A stretch of 64,000 bases of DNA. Source: Strongylocentrotus purpuratus. Lineage: Eukaryota > Echinodermata > Echinoidea > Camarodonta > Strongylocentrotidae. The stretch's first letter is position 1, and each line of letters begins with the position of its first letter. The stretch lies in assembly GCF_000002235.5 (NCBI RefSeq), contig NW_022145599.1:22714879-22778878 (forward strand), given 5' to 3'. A model generated the notes under the pieces. It was not told where the DNA came from. It was given only the letters and a program-made list of their open reading frames with translations, and searched no databases. This document shows, piece after piece, positions 1 to 10,068 of the stretch. The translations under genes were made by a program, and so were the position numbers.

Positions 1-1506
1 ATATCTGCATGCATGCCGGATACCATTTCAACTGAACAACCCTCAATGGAATTGATTATAAAGTGGAGGGGACGGCATAATGCTTTTGCTTCACCGACCC
101 AAACCCGACTGGGAACTTAGCGATGTAATGGCTTTAAATTGACTTATTACACCCTGGCAGGGGTAAGCCTGCATGGGAACAATTAACTATCGTTGATCAA
201 TACCTCTCCAGATTCGCTTTCCCTCCGAAAAACTTGCGCTCCCAATCGGAACGCCTGTGAAATCGATACCTCGGTGTCTCTTCGCCGATCGCATCCTTCG
301 TTCTGCTTAAGTGCTTGTAATAATGGCGGTCCCTTTGATGTAGTTTCAGGTATATAATAATAACCGTGTCTGTGGCGGCGAATCTCCTCATGCTCAGGCC
401 CTGAATAATACATTATTATCATCCATATGCGCTTATATAGCAGCTAATAATATCATTCTAATTTCCTGTTGTTCGCGAAATCCTTTTGAAGAGCGACAAT
501 AGAAGGAAAAACCGCCAGCGATATTTGGTATGCTTGAGCGGCTCAGTGGTGGCGAGCTTGCCCTACACTCGAGGGAGGTGGCGGCGAAAATGAAAGGGTT
601 TCGGTATGCCAATCATAAGTGTTCTGTTTTTCTCGTCAGATGTCGAAATTCTAAGAGGGATGACGGGGAGAGATAGCTGACGTTAGTCGGGGCACTTGTA
701 ATTTTGAAGTAATTTGGGGACTCCGCGGGGAGGCTGGGCCGCTAGGGGAAGTTAAACCTTCTATTCTGCAGACTGAACATTTCTATTCTACCAAGTTTTA
801 AAAAGTGTTTCCAGGCACAGCTGTGTGGAAATAGATTAAGAAAGATTAATTTTTCCTCAGACATTTTCATACCGAGCCGTTAACTTTCCCCTCTCTTATT
901 AATTGGCAGTGGTACGAGCAGGACATTATGGCCTGAACCTCTCCTAGTCCCGGTTTTGTAAATACATTTATGGATATACTTATACGAAGTACACGAAGGA
1001 CAGCAATTCGGTTTTATCTATCAAGCATAATTACATTCAATACTTTTTCAAGAAAGAAAGCCAGAAAGAGACAAGTGAGGAGAGTCCATTACACCCCATT
1101 AATCAAATAAAGTCTTTTAATCTTTGCAAAAAAACTGATGTTGAACCCATTTTTATCTCCCTCAAAGTACATTAATTAAAGTTATTCTTTTAAATTATTG
1201 ATCGAAACAACGAGCTTACAATGAACTTGTAATAAAGTAAAGTATTATATTGTAAATAATTATACACTCCGTGTGTGACTGTTTGTTGCACTATGTTCAT
1301 TTTTGTGTGATGTCGCCGTCTTTATACTTGTACAATGTCACATTGCGATCCAGTTCAAGATATATCATCTACGAGTTTTATCGACTGCTACAACTACTAA
1401 TTTTTGACTCATCGTTATAGGACAGGCTTTGCAAGGAGTCCAATCTTCTGTTATGGCCATTGAAGGGATAGTTGAGTTCTGTTTTCAGACCGCAAATGCC
1501 TTCAAA
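1..1506. other. Non-coding flank, nothing recognised
   Basis: No exon chain, RNA gene or known repeat is recognised here. Short open frames at about 183-422 on the minus strand lack family motifs and convincing splice context. The stretch around 180-760 is richer in CpG than the AT-rich sequence that follows, so an unrecognised exon or promoter of a neighbouring gene cannot be excluded. Confidence 0.4.
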
Positions 1507-2300
1507 TCATGGGTGTCGACCCCGGGGGGGGGGGGATGGGGGGATATATCCCCCCCCCAATATTTCAGGTGGGGGGGATGGCCTGTACAATCATCCCCCC
1601 AATAATTCACCATCACAAAAAAAATAAAATGAGAGTACATGTAATGGTTATTATACTCGTCTTTTGTCTTCTTTCTCTAATAATTCAATGAAACATCAAA
1701 GCTTCCGCGCTTCGCGCGAAGGAAGGGGAACTTGATTCAAACAAGGGTTAATAGTCGAGAACGGTACAACGAATCGTCTTCTTTCTCTTATAATTTAATG
1801 AAACGTCAGAGCTTCCGCGCTTTGCGCGGGAGGGGGGGGGAAACTGAATTCAGACAAGGATTAAGAGTCGAGAATGGTACAACGAATCGTCTTCTTTCTT
1901 TAATAATTTAATGAAACGTCAGAGCTTCCGCGCTACGCGCGGAGAAAGGGGAACTTGATTCAAACAAGGATTGATAGTCGAGGATGGTACAACGAATCGT
2001 CTTCTTTCTTTAATAATTTAATGAATTGTCAGAGCTCACTACCACCCCCTAAAATAAAATCCTGGTAATTACGCACTTGAGAGGATAATAACCCAGGTAG
2101 CAAGCTCATGTGGGCCCCACATGGGTCCCATATTCTCTGAAATGTTATCTTTATTGAGGGTGACTTGAAAAAGTTATAACTTGGAAGGGAGGGGTGCAAC
2201 CTGCCACACGCTTCTACCTCTTGGTTGCTTTGATCCATTGCCGAAAATATTTTGGCCCCTTTCATCCCCCCAACCACGGATACAAATCGACACCCCTGCC
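1507..2300. mobile_element. Inverted-repeat element with internal 111-bp tandem repeat
   Basis: The ends carry inverted copies of GGGTGTCGA (about 1510) and TCGACACCC (about 2288), each followed inward by a G-rich run and GGGGGATG or its complement. That makes a diverged terminal inverted repeat of roughly 40 bp. The interior has a G-rich palindromic zone and a 111-bp tandem array. There is no transposase frame, so it is a non-autonomous element. The DNA transposon class is not assigned. Confidence 0.6.
1667..2040. repeat. 111-bp tandem repeat, about 3.3 copies
   Basis: The word gtcttctttct recurs at about 1667, 1778, 1890 and 2000, a period of 110-112 bp. Each unit contains a small perfect hairpin of the form TCCGCGC-loop-GCGCGGA followed by a purine run, then a conserved gtacaacgaatcgtcttc segment. 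Units differ by several substitutions, so the array is not recent. It lies inside the inverted-repeat element around it. Confidence 0.8.
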
Positions 2301-4178
2301 TTCAAAGTGCATGGTTATTGCTCTTATTCTTATCTATGACATTTATAGTGCCCTTTTAGAACCTACAATTGCTATGAAGGTAATTTTGGACCCCAAAATG
2401 TGTGAAATTTAGCCAATACGATCATACCGATTCAGCTCCACTTTCAAAAATACACGGTGACCGTTAATTAATTATTTAATTAAAAATAACAATACATGAG
2501 CCGGCTGATTGTGGATAATATCAGCAACAACAACATGCCAACCAAAGAACCAGCATCGGCATTGGCTGAAATACGACGTAAAAGGCGTTATTTCATTTTT
2601 TTCAACGATTTTCAACGGTTTTTTTTCAATTTTTTCAAAATATCTAATATTTGTGGAGGTACACTAGTACTAGTATTAGAAATCGTTATATTTCAGCTGT
2701 CTATGAACGGATTTTGACCAAACAAAGATGATTTTGTCATTTAAATATTATGTTCTTTCAAATTTGGCACTCAGTTTTTCATTATCTCACAACAAATTAT
2801 TTCGTGTAGCGCCCTCTGCAACATAACTCAACTATCCCTTTGTTAAAAATTGTAACTCTACGGGTATTCAGTTTTGATTTAACATGGTATATCCCAGCAA
2901 ATTGGGTGCATGATTTTGTATTATGTTGATGCTTATTATTGAGCAAGGAGTTGTGGGGTTTTTTTCTCATCTTTTATCATGTTTTAATTTTTCTTAGGTA
3001 TGCTACCTCTCATTTTTAATAATTTGTTTTGTTCATTAAACTTCGACTCCGAGGTGGAGTACATTTAATTTCATTTGTCAGTGTCAGTCATTTTACCTCA
3101 AATTCCGGTTTCTTTTTACTATAGTTTGGTAGGGATGGATGTTGTTCGACTTTGAAGGTGATAGAGGCCTTGATGATGTGATTAATTGTTTGTTTTATTG
3201 TGGATGAGTTAGTTATGTACATCTCACCATGAGCAATACGCACATCTTGCGTCTCTTTTAATAAACGTATTTTCGCACCCGAGGGTGAATTAATTTGTTC
3301 AATTTTATTATTTCTATATTTATATTATTGTTTCAAATGACCCCGCAGGTCTGTAATCAAAAGATATTGCAACTCAACCTATGAAAAAAAGAAAGAAAAC
3401 CCCAAACTCCTGGTATGCCTACTTAAAAATTTTCTTCCAAGATACGGGCAGGTGAAACAAAGCTATTAAACAGGCGGAAGCAGCATCAAGATCCATGAAT
3501 CCTGCCTGTGATTATCTCAAATTATGAAACGAAAACTTCTATATTTAGTCGTTCTCATGGCCTAATCATATACCTCCCTTACAGCAGTCAACCTTGAAAT
3601 CTGACTTTGTGGCCAATTATATATTCAAAGGACATTATAATCTTTACAGACCCTTTTTGTCTTAATCTTTACCCCCGCGGACGCTGGCGTTTAATGACCG
3701 CAAGTATATGGAATTATTCATCCACATTTCCTCGATACCCACCAATTGCGGTTGCTATTATGCATCCGTTGTATAAAAACTGGAGACAGACAAGCACAAG
3801 AATGGGGATTCGAGCGCAAATACGGAATCATTAAAGAATTAAAACAGCGGCGTCGCTTGTTATGTTGTCCCGATTATAGCGTCTGGTGTCAACGGAATTG
3901 CAACAGCGACGGAAACTTTTATTAATTCATCTACGGATGCCTCTAACTTTCAAACTGATTCATTCATTGGATCTATTCAATCCGCCATTGGCATACTGTG
4001 CATTTAATTTAAGAACTATTTTGTTTAGTTAAGGGTTTGACAGACAATTTTCAACTAGGACAAATACAAGACATTTATTGTTGAAAATACTCCAGAAAAC
4101 CTAGAACTAATGTTACTAAGGAATACATTTCTTTCACTTTTTAAACATTTTATTTCTAGTAATTTTCCCCGTTTCTCT
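2301..4178. other. Intergenic, nothing recognised
   Basis: AT-rich sequence with only short open frames lacking domain motifs or splice context. There is a diverged pair of similar segments near 3040 and 3260, both with a TTCGcACcCgAGGtGgA-like core, that may belong to an old repeat. No gene is supported. Confidence 0.4.
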
Positions 4179-4188
4179 TTCTCTCTTG

Positions 4189-4221
<33 letters not shown>

Positions 4222-4357
4222 TTTCTCTCTCTCCCTGTCTCTCTCTCTCCATCTCTCTATTACAATCCCCCTTCTCTTCCCACCCCTCTCTCCCTCCCTC
4301 TTTCTCCCTCTTTCTCTCTTCTCTTTCTTTCTCTCGCATATCTCCACACATCCTATG
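4179..4357. repeat. (CT)n microsatellite
   Basis: Nearly pure pyrimidine run dominated by CT dinucleotides with TTT, CCC and CCCT interruptions. It creates spurious open frames on both strands made only of Ser/Leu or Arg/Glu. Confidence 0.95.
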
Positions 4358-4425
4358 TAATAATAATAATAATACATAACATTTATTAGGCGCTTAATAC
4401 TGATGTTTCTAAGCGCACAGTGTTC
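4358..4425 (-). mobile_element. Retroposon 3' tail fragment
   Basis: Read on the minus strand, the segment runs through aagcgcctaataaatg and ends in (ATT)n. This is the form of 3' tail shared by many L2/CR1-type LINEs and dependent SINEs of marine animals. Only the tail is recognisable. A related tail on the plus strand lies at 13320-13411. Confidence 0.5.
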
Positions 4426-6503
4426 TGATTAAGAGAAGACTATAACCCGTAGAATTAAATTAGAAGAAAAAGCAAAAATACAAAAGTAACATAGATAAGG
4501 TAAGAAAAACAGTGGCAATCAACTAAAAAAAGACAAATATGGTGCGCACCTCCATTGACCGACGCACAACTGCAATTTAATATCCCAACTCATGCATATG
4601 ACATGACGAAACAGAACTTCATGTATTAGTTGGCGCCTAGTTTTATCTCATGAAATCCGGCCCTCATTACGTAACGGGTCCATAATTATTATTAAGGTTT
4701 GTGACGGACAGGGCGTTAATTGCACCAGCTGATTGCACTGATAGGGCTCATTATCAAGAAGAGTATAAAACGAAACAACTATTTCGAGATACTCGCTAAT
4801 TTTTACATTTTGTTTGAAAGTCGAAGCTAGGTCAAATAATTAACTTGAACATCTACTTCTTCGGCTGCATGATAACCGAATTAGGATCCATAGACAGATA
4901 GAATTTTAAAAATACTGAAAATCAAGAATTCAACACAGTTACAAGTTGATCATTCTTAACGACAAAAATTACTATACGGTGGAATACTCAGTATACTCGG
5001 TATACGTAGTCCAAAAAAGGTAAAAATAGCCGTTTTTAAAACAAATTATCAACGGATTATAATGAAATGTACGAACATGAAAATGAGGTATTACGTAATC
5101 CGAACAAGATTTATATGGAACATACAATAGAGTATTGAAATCGACCTTTTAAGTTGATATGTTGAAAATAGATTACATTTTAGGGATAAAGTAAGTGGGC
5201 ACATTTTCGCAGGGGGCGGGCCAACCGTGGCATATGTGTACAAGCCATAGAGTAAACATTTATTGTCGTAAATATGTAGTAAAATTAACGAATGATTGAT
5301 ATAAATACCCGTATATGTGAATAATTACAAAACACTTGGGGCTATAGTGTACGCGTCCCCACTTGTTTTGGTCTATTCGCTAAGTTGAAGTCTTTATTAA
5401 GATGCAAACCTGTACATGTATGCCTATCAATACACTAATCTTGTCATGCTTGTATAAATTTCGTTATCAAGGAGAATTACAACGAAAGATAATTGAAAAT
5501 TGGAGAGTGAAAAGTGTAAAATTCAAACACCCTAAAATCTTTGCCATATTGCAATAGTAGAACGTATGTGATCTGAAGACATAAATAGACTTCAGATGGA
5601 ACATAATATTATATGCCCATAAATGCAAGGGCGTTCATTTTTGCTTCGTTAATTGTAATAAGTTACGGATTATGACCACAGACCAACGCATTCCAAATTT
5701 CAGAAGTAAGCCTAAAATGCATAATACAGATCGACGGTTGTTGATGATCATGTGATAGTTCGTGAAGAATAACAGATTATTGTCTTCCCCGTTTCACTTT
5801 GGTTGTTGCATGCTGCCCTCTCTTGGCAAGAAACATGAATGATGAACTTATGAAGAACGAATAAGGGAAATAAATGAGTTAGCAATGGAACCAGAAAACA
5901 GTGTAAACTAAAAATGCCTGTATAAGACCTGACGGTATCCATACTGTTCATGAGGGCACACTCATAAACAAAAATCGGGACACAACAGAAGCCGTTTGGC
6001 TTTTCCAACCCCATAATTATCTATTGCCACTCATTTCTCTCTCCGTACATTATAAGTATGTGATGTCCATCAACGTCTTAAAAGTATATTTTGGTTAAAA
6101 GAAAGATGACATGCATAGATAGAAATATATTCTAAAATATGATTTTTATTCTTGATGATGAATTATGCATGTGAGCTAGTGTAAAGACGAATGACAAGAG
6201 GCTGATCGATAGAAAGATTATGATGTGCAGAAGTAAAATCTTCAATGGAGATAAAATTTCAGTTTTTCATTATTTGTAATTCATTTTTTTATACAGATCA
6301 TATTAATTCAACTCAGATGCCCTTGGCAGATTTTTGAGGTAGAGTGAAGACGATGATTTGAAGACTTTCAAGAATCATACATGGTTTAGGGCAAACTCGG
6401 TGAACAGTGTTTATTTACTATATAAAGGAGCACTAATTTTTTGTTGTTGCCCAATTCGTGAGAATTGATTTTAGCGGCGAATCAGCCAGCCGGCGAATAA
6501 GTG
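4426..6503. other. Intergenic, nothing recognised
   Basis: AT-rich sequence with no coherent exon, RNA gene or repeat that I can name. The longest open frame (about 5748-6014, minus) has no recognisable domain and shows no similarity to either neighbouring gene. Confidence 0.4.
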
Positions 6504-6559
6504 GGTGGGGGGGGGGGGGGGGAACACTCCTTTTATTTCTTCTCTCTCTCTCTCTCTCT

Positions 6560-6605
<46 letters not shown>
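6504..6605. repeat. Poly(G), (CT)n and (AT)n microsatellites
   Basis: Three adjacent simple tracts: a G run of about 19 at 6504-6522, (TC)10 at 6541-6560, and an uninterrupted AT run at 6561-6605. The AT run may extrude a cruciform. Length may be affected by assembly. Confidence 0.95.
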
Positions 6606-6608
<3 letters not shown>

Positions 6609-6839
6609 ATTTTTTTAAAAAAATCCTTTTTTAAAAACACTTATTTATTTCAGTAGTAATTAGAGGCTTAGAAAAAGAAAAAAGTTTTTGATAGATTGCA
6701 TTGTATGTAATCAGACAGAACCATATCCATAGCTTATGCAAGGCATGAATACAGTGTCCTTCATCATTCCTGAAGCCCCTCACTTTGACAGACATGGACA
6801 ATTAACAACAGCCAAGTTTCAGTAAACTAAAGATCAAAT

Positions 6840-7035
6840 GCTTCTATACAGGGGGGCCTACACCTTACAAGCTCTGCTTTTTAGTCGGCCCTCCTTCCCT
6901 TTCAATTTCATGTTTATTTTTGTAATGTATTGTATTGTGCAAATTGATCTACATGTATATGTTTATGAATAAGTTAAAATGTACCATTATTGTAAAATTG
7001 AAAGAGGAAAAATAAATGAATTGAATTGAATTGCA
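6840..7035 (+). mobile_element. Probable LINE 3' end
   Basis: The segment ends in aataaatgaattgaattg followed by one more repeat, the short pentamer tail typical of CR1/L2-clade non-LTR retrotransposons. An AATAAA lies just upstream and a T-rich stretch precedes it. No reverse transcriptase frame is left. Family assignment rests only on the tail form; similar tails lie at about 18600-18665 and 42975-43016. Confidence 0.45.
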
Positions 7036-8395
7036 TGTGGAAATGGATGAGTAACTTTATTTAATGGATTCTAGGGACCCGATGGAACCATATGGAAGAC
7101 GAAAAGTGACCCAGAGTAGAAGCCCAAGAATATACCCTTATAGTTCAAGAAGGAAAGAGATGATCTTGAAATGCAAAAAATACCAACAAGGCATACAATG
7201 TGATCACGAAGAAAAGGCTGCAAAATATTCTTTTACAAAAGTAAAGAACAAAAGAGAACCAAAGAAATACGTGTCTGTTTTAAATGACAATAAATATATT
7301 TACATATTCACAAATTATTGAGAAATTGCAAAACAGAGGAATTTATATGTATAAAAGCTTTACAATATACACTATAAACACTATACCTTTCATTTAAAAA
7401 TGGAATGCACTACATATTTACATGGACAAGAGGGAAATTGCAACAACAAAAACACATTCACAATAGAATCATTTACTTTAAATCCATAGCTAGGTAGACA
7501 TACATGTACTAAACTGCACTAACTTTGATTCTTTTTACAAATAGAAACAGCACAGCCATTCTTAGAAAAATACTAGAAGCCCCTGATTGTGTAACATATG
7601 ACAGTTAATTGCATTAAATAAACTCAATATTATGACTTGTAAGTCAGCTTGTTGACTGCATTTATAAGCTATGGAAGAGCATTGAAGACAGTCTTAGCAT
7701 GTATAGTATAAACAACGCCTGCTTACATTCCGATTCCAATACAAACTGCACTTTTCAAAATAAAATCACACAGAGCTGCCAACTATCACTATAACACTTC
7801 AGTTAAATTTCTACATTAATGGCTTTAACAGAAATCAGTATTTTCAGGAGGAAATTCTAGTCTAAGGCACAAGTTGAGGACAAGTATCAAAGGCTTTATT
7901 AAGGACACATATCCAATCAAGGCTGTTCATACTTTTTTAATGATTTGGAGAGTTTGTTTTTATATTTGAGGCACCGTAGGTTGCTGTGAATACACTCATT
8001 TTTATCAATTCCTAACTGGTGAACTGTATTGCAAAAAACTACCATGAAGCCAAATGATTAGTCTGGAATAGATGATCATACTGCACAGTATCCAACAATA
8101 GTAAGTATACCCTTAACAAAAAATGGAATATTCAAAATATACATTTTTGTAAAGTGGTATTATAAATGCAAATCTGAAAGCCTTGATAACATTGACATTC
8201 TGCGATACTTTTGTAGGTAAACAATGTACAAAATATTAATTCCATTTCAAAAGTATCACGTTTAAAGAATAATTGTGAGAAAGAGTAGCAACAAAGATGA
8301 GTACACTCCTGTACTAATAAACATATTGGAATAAATGTCAATTTTAATAGATGTCAAAAGTTTATATGGTCATCATTGCTTCCTATCACTATATA
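7036..8395. other. Intergenic, nothing recognised
   Basis: AT-rich sequence downstream of the CEP112 stop codon. No gene is supported. A short frame at about 7073-7110 contains DGTIWKTK, which resembles a motif in piggyBac-like proteins, but it is too short to call. Confidence 0.35.
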
Positions 8396-8638
8396 AGGCC
8401 TATAAAAAACATGCTATTGCCCTTTAGGTGCCAAAACATGGGTCGGTCGGTCGGAAATCTTTTTCTTAATACTTTTTTTAAAACTTTTTTTTTGTACTCC
8501 CTCTTTGGGTTGATATTTCTCAGTTTTGAATGCTTGAATACATTTTTTTTCTAAAAAACGGTAAAAAAAGCAGACCATAGATTTCAAGATTTTTTGGTCG
8601 GTCACAAAGGGCAATACAACATCTTTTTTTTAAAGGCC
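8396..8638. mobile_element. MITE with about 30-bp terminal inverted repeats
   Basis: The left end AGGCCTATAAAAAACATG..TATTGCCCTTT matches the complement of the right end, AGGCCTTTAAAAAAAAGATG..TATTGCCCTTT. GGTCGGTCGG just inside the left end is answered by CCGACC near the right end. About 243 bp, no open frame. The flanks are AT-rich and the target duplication is unclear (TA or TTA). Confidence 0.75.
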
Positions 8639-8929
8639 TAATTGTAATCAGTGTAAAGATAACATATACTAGTAAATGACTTTGATTTTTTTCCTGTTCC
8701 ACTCCTCAGTATTGACTTTTAAAGGGGGTCAAAAGTTTGACATTTTGTCTTCCTCCAATTTGTGTGTTATAGAATGAGGCCCAGAGGAGCCCAGAGGAGC
8801 CTCAGTGGGTTGAGGTTATTTGACATGTTATGTAACTCAAACTTATCCACCTGTTACTTCTTCTGAAAGGAATTTCTGCTAAAATAAAACTAGGGATCAC
8901 TGTCATTCAGAAGTACAGATTATTGACCA

Positions 8930-9220
8930 GGGTGGTGTTTCACAAAGATCCTAGTTGAACTTATCTCTATGGAAAGCCATTAGCATCCTTGAAAATATTT
9001 TGTAAAAGTTATTTCAAAAGGCATAAAATGTTGATTCAAATCATTCATATTTTCTATTATCATAGCAGATTTCATGTTCTTGATGTGGAATTTATGAAAA
9101 GCCTAAAATAATTGAATTTTTGCTTTTGAATAATTCATTATAAGGCTACAAATGGCTCTCCATAATATTTAAGTCCAATTTAGAGTTAAGTTCGACTTAG
9201 AATCTTTGTGAAACACCCCC
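8930..9220. mobile_element. MITE family A, copy 1
   Basis: The ends are inverted copies: ggtgtttcacaaagatccta on the left and the complement of tagaatctttgtgaaacacc on the right. The internal sequence matches a second copy at 19902-20198 over its whole length (for example ttagcatccttgaaaatatt in both), which proves it is a dispersed element. About 290 bp, non-coding. It lies downstream of CEP112. Confidence 0.9.
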
Positions 9221-9489
9221 AGTTCTCAAATATGAAAATACCCTTTTTTCACTTCAAGATGATACCTGCCAGCCTTTCACAGCAAAAATTAGGAATCTCT
9301 CAACTCAAAATTAGGAATACAACATAATTTGTATTTTTTCACACAGAATATTTCAGAAAATGAGTGGAATCTAGGTAATTAAACAAAATAATATAACACT
9401 GTAAAATCCAATGACAATCCACATACAAAACCTGGGGTGTACCGATATGTTGTGTTCCGATACACATATCACATAATGTCTACTCTATC

Positions 9490-9700
9490 ATTGCTGTAAG
9501 GCACCGTTTAATAATGTCAAATCTGAGATGCATGGCCCTACATGTTATCAGTGTCTGTGATATGGTGTAATATTAAGCCCTTACAAAAATTGCATGGGGT
9601 TCCTGGCTGACCTAAAGGGTAATAATTATCATTGCAGCATGAGCTAAATCCAGGATATTGTTTCAGAATCTGAGACAAAGTTAGCCAATCCCTTTATTTA
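9490..9700. mobile_element. Dispersed repeat, short copy
   Basis: Matches 63168-63560 in two blocks: tgttatcagtgtctgtgata with its flanks, and attatcattgcagcatgagc with its flanks. This copy lacks about 180 bp present in the middle of the other. Its right part contains TTTATT at 9693-9698, an AATAAA on the minus strand about 240 nt past the CEP112 stop codon. Confidence 0.8.
9693..9698 (-). terminator. Candidate CEP112 polyadenylation signal
   Basis: AATAAA on the minus strand, about 240 nt downstream of the stop at 9940-9942. It is the first canonical hexamer I see past the stop. It falls inside the dispersed repeat at 9490-9700, so the signal may have come from that repeat. Cleavage has not been shown. 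Confidence 0.45.
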
Positions 9701-9898
9701 AGTACATTTTTGGGACAGGTTACTTTAGAATTTTTAACTTTTTGTAAGGGGTGTGCTTAATTTTGTTGTATACTGTATATTAGTTCCTAGCTCACAGACT
9801 CTAGCAATGTACTCGTTGCTCAAGACAATTTTGTTCTGTCAACAAGGTAAATTGGATTGGACCTCAAGGACAGAACTGAAGCTTCTTATACTTCTAAA

Positions 9899-9923
9899 CA
9901 CACACACAGACAGACAGACAGAC
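9899..9923. repeat. (AC)n/(ACAG)n microsatellite in CEP112 3' UTR
   Basis: A short acacacacagacagacagac tract begins about 17 nt beyond the CEP112 stop codon, inside the predicted 3' UTR. Confidence 0.9.
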
Positions 9924-9939
9924 GAGATCATTAATTGTA

Positions 9940-10068
9940 TCAATTCCTGGTTGGTGAGAATCTTGCAATGTGTTTGTTCCTCAAATCGATTTCCTCCTGA
10001 ACAACCAACAGTCTCTGTTGCAGTGTGTTAACCTGAGACTTCAGAGACAAGATGGTGCCATCTAACTC
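9940..10068 (-). CDS. CEP112: CEP112 coding exon 25, C-terminus and stop
   Basis: Residues 948-989 and TGA. Acceptor tttgcag. The peptide starts ELDGTILSLKSQVNTLQQRL and ends in RFSPTRN. The last coiled-coil heptads run to about NKHIAR. Confidence 0.88.
   Translation of the reverse strand, partial: ELDGTILSLKSQVNTLQQRLLVVQEEIDLRNKHIARFSPTRN

Noticed and set aside
183-422. Overlapping open frames on the minus strand as an exon of a neighbouring gene
   Set aside because: No recognisable domain, and both overlapping frames look equally random; left as unassigned.
4110-4389. Open frames of about 70-90 codons on both strands
   Set aside because: They consist of CT/GA microsatellite translated as Ser/Leu or Arg/Glu; no gene.
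7073-7110. piggyBac-type transposase remnant (DGTIWKTK)
   Set aside because: Eight residues only, with stops on both sides; chance cannot be excluded.
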